Assembly (NCBI GenBank): GCA_034696485.1
Contig: JAQIWT010000870.1
Location: 1-14,262, forward strand
DNA from: Isohypsibius dastychi
Taxonomy: Eukaryota > Tardigrada > Eutardigrada > Parachela > Isohypsibiidae
Reading direction: 5' to 3'
Length of the DNA stretch: 14,262 nucleotides
The notes beneath the pieces are model-generated. The model searched no databases, had not been told where the DNA came from, and saw nothing but the letters and a program-made list of their open reading frames with translations. The translations under genes were made by a program, and so were the position numbers. How positions within the stretch are numbered: the stretch's first letter is position 1; each line of letters starts with the position of its first letter. Positions 10,314 through 14,262 of this stretch are shown here, piece after piece.

Positions 10314-12873
10314 ATGGCCAAGGAAGCGACAGGATACCGCGGCAGCTCTTCTATGAAATCTCTGGAGCCCGCGTCCTTATCTGTTCATATAACCCAGGCC
10401 AAACAGTTTTCCTGCAAATCGTGAGTTTACCACGGAAATTTGCCAATGGTTTTCAGTTTTACCATGCCTTTGAAACTTCCCCTGTGATGTTTTGATCGTT
10501 GAGTGAGTTTCTTTCAGTATTTTGGAATATGCAATTGGTAAAAAGAAATCGCAGACTTTACCGAAGGTGGAACCTGCTCACATTATTGACGTTTTCTCCG
10601 ATGGGTCGGCCAGCTTTGGTTTTGGAGAACGGACAGATGCTTCTCATCAAATACGGAGAAAATATATTTCAAAAATCATGTCCACCTGCTACTCATCGAA
10701 GACATGGAGCCCAGATACGTAAGACTCGAAAACGTGTGTGTTTTCAGCTGGATCCGTTTTCTCCTGAACTTGCCCTTATAATTTTCAGATACAAAGCAAA
10801 CCAGCCTGTCGCAGTTCATTTATCAGAGAATCCCCTGCAGTGGGTTCGCGGTTCTCTCCTTCGGAAGATGAGTCTTCACGAATCGGAAATCTATCTCGTT
10901 GATTTTGGAACGATCGTTTCCGTCAACGAAACTTTTATTTTCCCCCTGGCACCGGAATTCGCCTCTCAGATGCACCTCACAGAGCGAGCAGTTGTTACCG
11001 CTTTATCCTTCGGAATATCCAACGAAGATGACCGTTTGCTTGCGAAAGATCTCCTAACTGCAGACGAACATCGAATCTCAGTTGTTATCGTGAACAGCAA
11101 CCAAAAGTGCATTCAGTTACTCCTTGATGGAATAGACGTCTCCTTTTTCATGCGACAACGAAGGCTAACTCGTCGAGGGAATAGAAATATTCAGGTTGGA
11201 ACACTTGTCCACGCATCCAGTGCGGACGACATTCATATTCTTCCGTGGAGCAAGAAAGGATCCCTTGAGGTTCGTGGTTTTTTTATGTTTTCGGAGTTAT
11301 CTTAGTTCAAGATGAGGTTTTAGAAAATAAACGAACTCGTCGCGAAAGAAGTTCTTGACCAGTTGCCACCTGACTTATCCGGATCCGCTGTGAACGCCGT
11401 CCTTTTCGACGATGGTTATTATTACCGAGCTCGGTTGACCGGATTGGAAGGTTCCCTGTATCGTGCCAGATTCATCGATTACGGAAATGCCAAACTTTCT
11501 CCGCTCTCCGGAATTCTTGGTTTATCTAAAGATCTACAGGAGATGGAGATTCCGACGGAGACCTTCTCGCTAGCTGATACTCCTAGTGACCGGAAATGGG
11601 ATCTGAAAATTGGTCGATTTTTGTCCGAGTTTATCCGCCATGAAGGATTTGCGGAGCGTCATTGTTTATATGAGTTGATCATTAACGGGGAGTCGGGTGA
11701 AACGGAAGTTGTGATACTCGATGACCAAGATCATCCCATCACGGGTGTTTTTATTCTGTCGACCCCCGAGAAGGTTGATTCCGGAATTTTATCGAGTATC
11801 GAAGTCTCATCTTCCCCTGCTGCCAGTCCGTCAACCAAGGAACTCCTGGAGTTGCAGTCTGGGTATTCTGTCAAAATCGATGACCTTTGCTTCTATCAGA
11901 GATACGAACCAGGGAGCATTATTCCGGTCTATCCGTGTTATGTTGTTGATCCGCAAACCGTGTTTCTTGTTCATGAAGAAAGTCGGCATGGTAAGATAGG
12001 GCAAGTTTTATTTCCATCGGATTATGCATTTTGAATATTGCAGCGAGGTCGGCGGCCAGAATGATCGAGGAATTGGCCATGGGGATGGAGCAGTTGGAAA
12101 GGCTGAAAGAGATTCCGGCGGAAGGAACTCTGATTTGCGCCCGTTTTAGTGTTGGTTGGTGATCGAGTTGTTTTATATCGACTACTAGAAAATGAAATAG
12201 CGGATCTTGCTGTCATATATTGTCATACAGAAACCAAAATTTGATTCAAACTTACGTACTGTAGCTGAAATTGTGAAAAATTACCTGATAAAATTACAGT
12301 CGTAACTTCGTGCGGTCTAAAAATTCTTCCTATTTTGACGAATTATTTATAGAATTTGTTCATTGAAATTTCTTGGATGGCTTTTCCGGTTTTGGCGACT
12401 ATAAATTTCTTTTTTGCAGACAGAAAGTGGTATCGAGGAAGTATTCTGGCCGTCCTGAACAAAGAATCGGCTTTGGTGTTCTTCGTGGATTACGGAAACT
12501 TCGAAAAAGTTGACATTGAGGACATGCGACCTCTGACCGCTAATCTTGCCAGATATCCAAGAATGGCGATCCCGGCTGTTCTCTACGGTATTTATCACTT
12601 ACGAAATTTCTGTTGATTTCTGAAAATATTTCAACTGTTGTTTATCCAGGAATCAAATCGCCACCAGGCAACTTCTCTGAGAAATCCATCAACGAAGCCA
12701 CTGAATTAATATTGAACAAGTCCATGCTGTTCCGGATTTTGAGGCTGAATCATGAAGATATAACTGGGGATCTGATTATGGTGGATGAGAAGACGGGTGA
12801 CCGGTCGTCAGTTGCCGTAAAATTCATCGAAATGGGAATCGCCGAAGCACGTCCTTTCGAGAGAAGGACGTAA
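10314..12873 (+). CDS. Triple Tudor-domain protein, probable germline RNP / Piwi-pathway scaffold
   Basis: Exons: 10314-10420, 10518-10718, 10789-11269, 11324-11990, 12044-12154, 12420-12587, 12650-12873, giving 652 residues; all phases agree. The start ATG has a favourable context (gaaATGG). Tudor 1 core lies at about 103-165 (QWVRGSLL, IYLVDFGT), with flanking sequence suggesting an extended Tudor fold over about 55-260. Tudor 2 core is at 285-330 (YYYRARL, RFIDYGN). Tudor 3 is at 513-575 (ICARFSVDRKWYRG, VFFVDYGN) and extends to the C-terminus. Extended Tudor domains bind symmetric dimethylarginine in Piwi-type and Sm proteins and scaffold germ granules. By comparison with the SND1 cage, Tudor 2 has F291, Y297, F313, Y316, N318 and Tudor 3 has F520, Y527, F544, Y547, N549, so both look competent; Tudor 1 lacks the Asn and most aromatics. 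No MYND finger, helicase or nuclease domain is seen. It is closest in style to TDRD-type proteins, but no orthologue can be named. Confidence 0.88.
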
Positions 12874-13043
12874 GATTCGGCTCTATTTGTTATTTGTTTT
12901 ATTATGTTATATTTTAGTGTCGAATCGTTATAATTTTATTTGTTGCTTCTGATTTTTCGGTGCTATCCGTGGGTTTTGGAATTTAAGGATATTTTCAAGC
13001 AGTGGATTGCATGTCGGGCAGTATTTTTGTCATCATTTCTAAT

Positions 13044-13049
13044 ATTAAA
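13044..13049 (+). terminator. Possible poly(A) signal ATTAAA of the Tudor gene
   Basis: ATTAAA is the commonest variant of the poly(A) hexamer and lies about 170 nt after the stop codon at 12873. No AATAAA is found between the two plus-strand genes, so this is the best candidate. Confidence 0.4.
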
Positions 13050-13336
13050 GATTGAAATGACTTCTGAAAATTATCGTACATTGTGTCTCGTAGAGTTATT
13101 ATAGATTTCAAGCAGCTCGCACCCACATTTTCACCGGCTTATGTATCGATTTTTAATGTGTATAATTGACGGCTGCTCACCTGCGCGAAATCCTTGATAA
13201 TATCGCGCATATTGAATTGTTCATCACGAGATCAAAATTGAACGGAAAAGCGATATCTGCGTCTCATCCTATCATAATCCAAACATCGGATATGTTTTTC
13301 GCAAAATTTTGTTGATTATCTTCATTCACATTCGGA

Positions 13337-13342
13337 CACAGA
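13337..13342 (+). promoter_or_regulatory. Possible trans-splice (spliced-leader) or 5'-UTR intron acceptor before the GTPase start
   Basis: A cacag acceptor lies one nucleotide before the ATG at 13343, preceded by T-rich sequence (about 13309-13333). In nematodes and some other phyla, spliced-leader addition commonly occurs just upstream of the AUG. It could also be the end of a 5'-UTR intron, or chance. Confidence 0.3.
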
Positions 13343-14262
13343 ATGCTGATGGACTCAGGGAATGAGGCTTCCGGGTCGCACGAGTCATTTTTGAAAGTTG
13401 TACTTCTCGGTGAAGCTGGAGTTGGCAAGGTAGAAAAATAGTGAACGTATCTAAGATATTTTGTTTCCAATAAGGCTCTATAACTGTTTTCTTCCAGACG
13501 TCATTAGTTCAACGGTATTTGAGTGATCGTTTCAGTGGTGATTCAATCCAGACAAGCGGGGTCGAATTTCACCGGAAGAGAATTCTGTTCCCTGGTAAGA
13601 ATAGATGTCCAACGCTCCGATCTTACATTTCCAGTCGATTTTGCATTTAATTCTCAAGTTGACGAAGGTTTTACAGTTAAAGATTACTTGTTTCAGGGGA
13701 TGTGGAAGTTTCATTGCATCTTTGGGACACTGGCGGAAATGCCTTAAACAGCCCCATGTTGAACAGCTATCTTCACGAAGCCCATGTACAGTAATATATT
13801 TTACCTGATATAACTTCGACGAAACGTCGAAAATCGATTAAAAAAAGGATAGATTGATTTTTGTTCGAATTCTTTCGGAATTTTACGAGAAGTAACTGTG
13901 TGAAATATTAATTAAAATAAACGGTGCGGCAAAGTTAGCGCTTGGTTTTCGTGGCTAATTGTGATTTTGCAGGTCTTGGTTTATATGTATGATATCACGA
14001 ACGCCACATCGCTGACAAAATTGACGGATTGGATCACCGGCGTGAATGCAGCACTTGGTGAATCTGAAACTGCCAACAGAACATCTACGAAAAAGCCGCC
14101 TTTTGTTGCCTTGGTTGGAACCAAATGTAAATAGTCTAACGAAAAGTAATTTTCACCATTATTCATACTATATGCAGTGAAATTGATGTGCTTTGAAGTG
14201 GACATGCAGCATATTCGGACAGTGAAGCCAGAACGTGTCTCGCTGTTCGCCTCTGATAACAA
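13343..14262 (+). CDS. rab-28: Rab28-like small GTPase (3' end beyond the window)
   Basis: Exons: 13343-13429, 13498-13594, 13697-13785, 13973-14126, and 14199 (or 14178) to the window edge; about 165 residues are visible. Rab28 is an atypical Rab tied to cilia and to BBSome-dependent transport in animals. The P-loop is GEAGVGKTS (residues 23-31). A switch I-like QTSGVEFHRKRI follows. G3 is WDTGGN (71-76), carrying the GG of Rab28's WDIGGQ instead of the usual AG, but with Asn where Gln normally helps hydrolysis. YLHEAH joins VLVYMYDITN exactly as in Rab28. G4 reads TKLD (141-144) with the 14199 acceptor, then QHIRTVKPE, the Rab28 hallmark (human EHMRTIKPE). Residues 121-132 form a Ser/Thr-rich loop before G4. 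The G5 motif and C-terminal prenylation site lie outside the window. A second in-frame start is ATG at 13349. Confidence 0.9.
14178..14198 (+). other. 21-nt optional segment between two acceptors in the Rab28-like gene
   Basis: Two possible acceptors, tatgcag (ending 14177) and tttgaag (ending 14198), are 21 nt apart and both keep frame. Using the first inserts seven residues (KLMCFEV) after Leu143 and separates TKL from its Asp; using the second gives TKLD followed by QHIRTVKPE, matching Rab28 length exactly. By sequence strength the cag site looks better; by protein logic the aag site looks right. Confidence 0.55.

Larger units (their letters stand above)
12874..13342. other. Intergenic region between the Tudor gene and the Rab28-like gene
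   Basis: About 470 bp of AT-rich DNA. It contains an ATTAAA poly(A)-signal variant at 13044-13049, about 170 nt past the Tudor stop codon. Immediately before the GTPase start codon there is an acceptor-like cacag. I see no gene on either strand. Confidence 0.5.

Noticed and set aside
13861-13880. gttcgaattc resembling a tRNA B box
   Set aside because: It lacks the required final bases, and no A box or cloverleaf could be drawn around it.

Overview
This window is nuclear DNA from an animal with small introns. Every recognisable gene is split by GT..AG introns, many of them only 52-64 bp, and the proteins (a sorting nexin, a Pol III initiation factor, a Tudor protein, a Rab GTPase, a Kazal protein) are metazoan in character. 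Small introns, T-rich tttcag acceptors and high gene density suggest a nematode or another compact invertebrate genome. I cannot fix the species from the sequence. There is no sign of bacterial operons, CRISPR, transposase or tRNA genes.

Layout. 1-2356: AT-rich sequence with no gene I can support, only small repeats. 2357-3495 (+): a secreted two-domain Kazal protein, with a poly(A) signal at 3538. 3936-6955 (-): a sorting nexin of the SNX9/18/33 type (SH3, low-complexity linker, PX, BAR) in 14 or 15 exons, convergent with the Kazal gene. 6956-7637: intergenic region shared with the divergent BRF1 gene; it carries a TATA box flanked by CRE-like half sites. 7638-9906 (+): BRF1, the TFIIB-like subunit of TFIIIB (zinc ribbon, two cyclin folds, TBP-binding block), in 7 exons. 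10314-12873 (+): a protein with three Tudor domains in 7 exons. 13343-14262 (+): a Rab28-like small GTPase that runs off the right edge.

The genes do not form one pathway: secreted inhibitor, endocytosis, Pol III transcription, probable germline RNP scaffold, ciliary or vesicle GTPase. Gene models were built by hand by requiring exon phases to match and protein families to align. The most useful observations concern splicing: an in-frame, stop-free 57-nt likely intron inside the sorting nexin; two acceptors 21 nt apart in the Rab28 gene, where one keeps and the other destroys the NKxD-like nucleotide-binding motif; a possible 19-nt micro-exon in the Kazal gene; and a recurrent use of GTT donors and AAG acceptors. 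The first Tudor domain has lost its methylarginine cage, while the second and third keep theirs.
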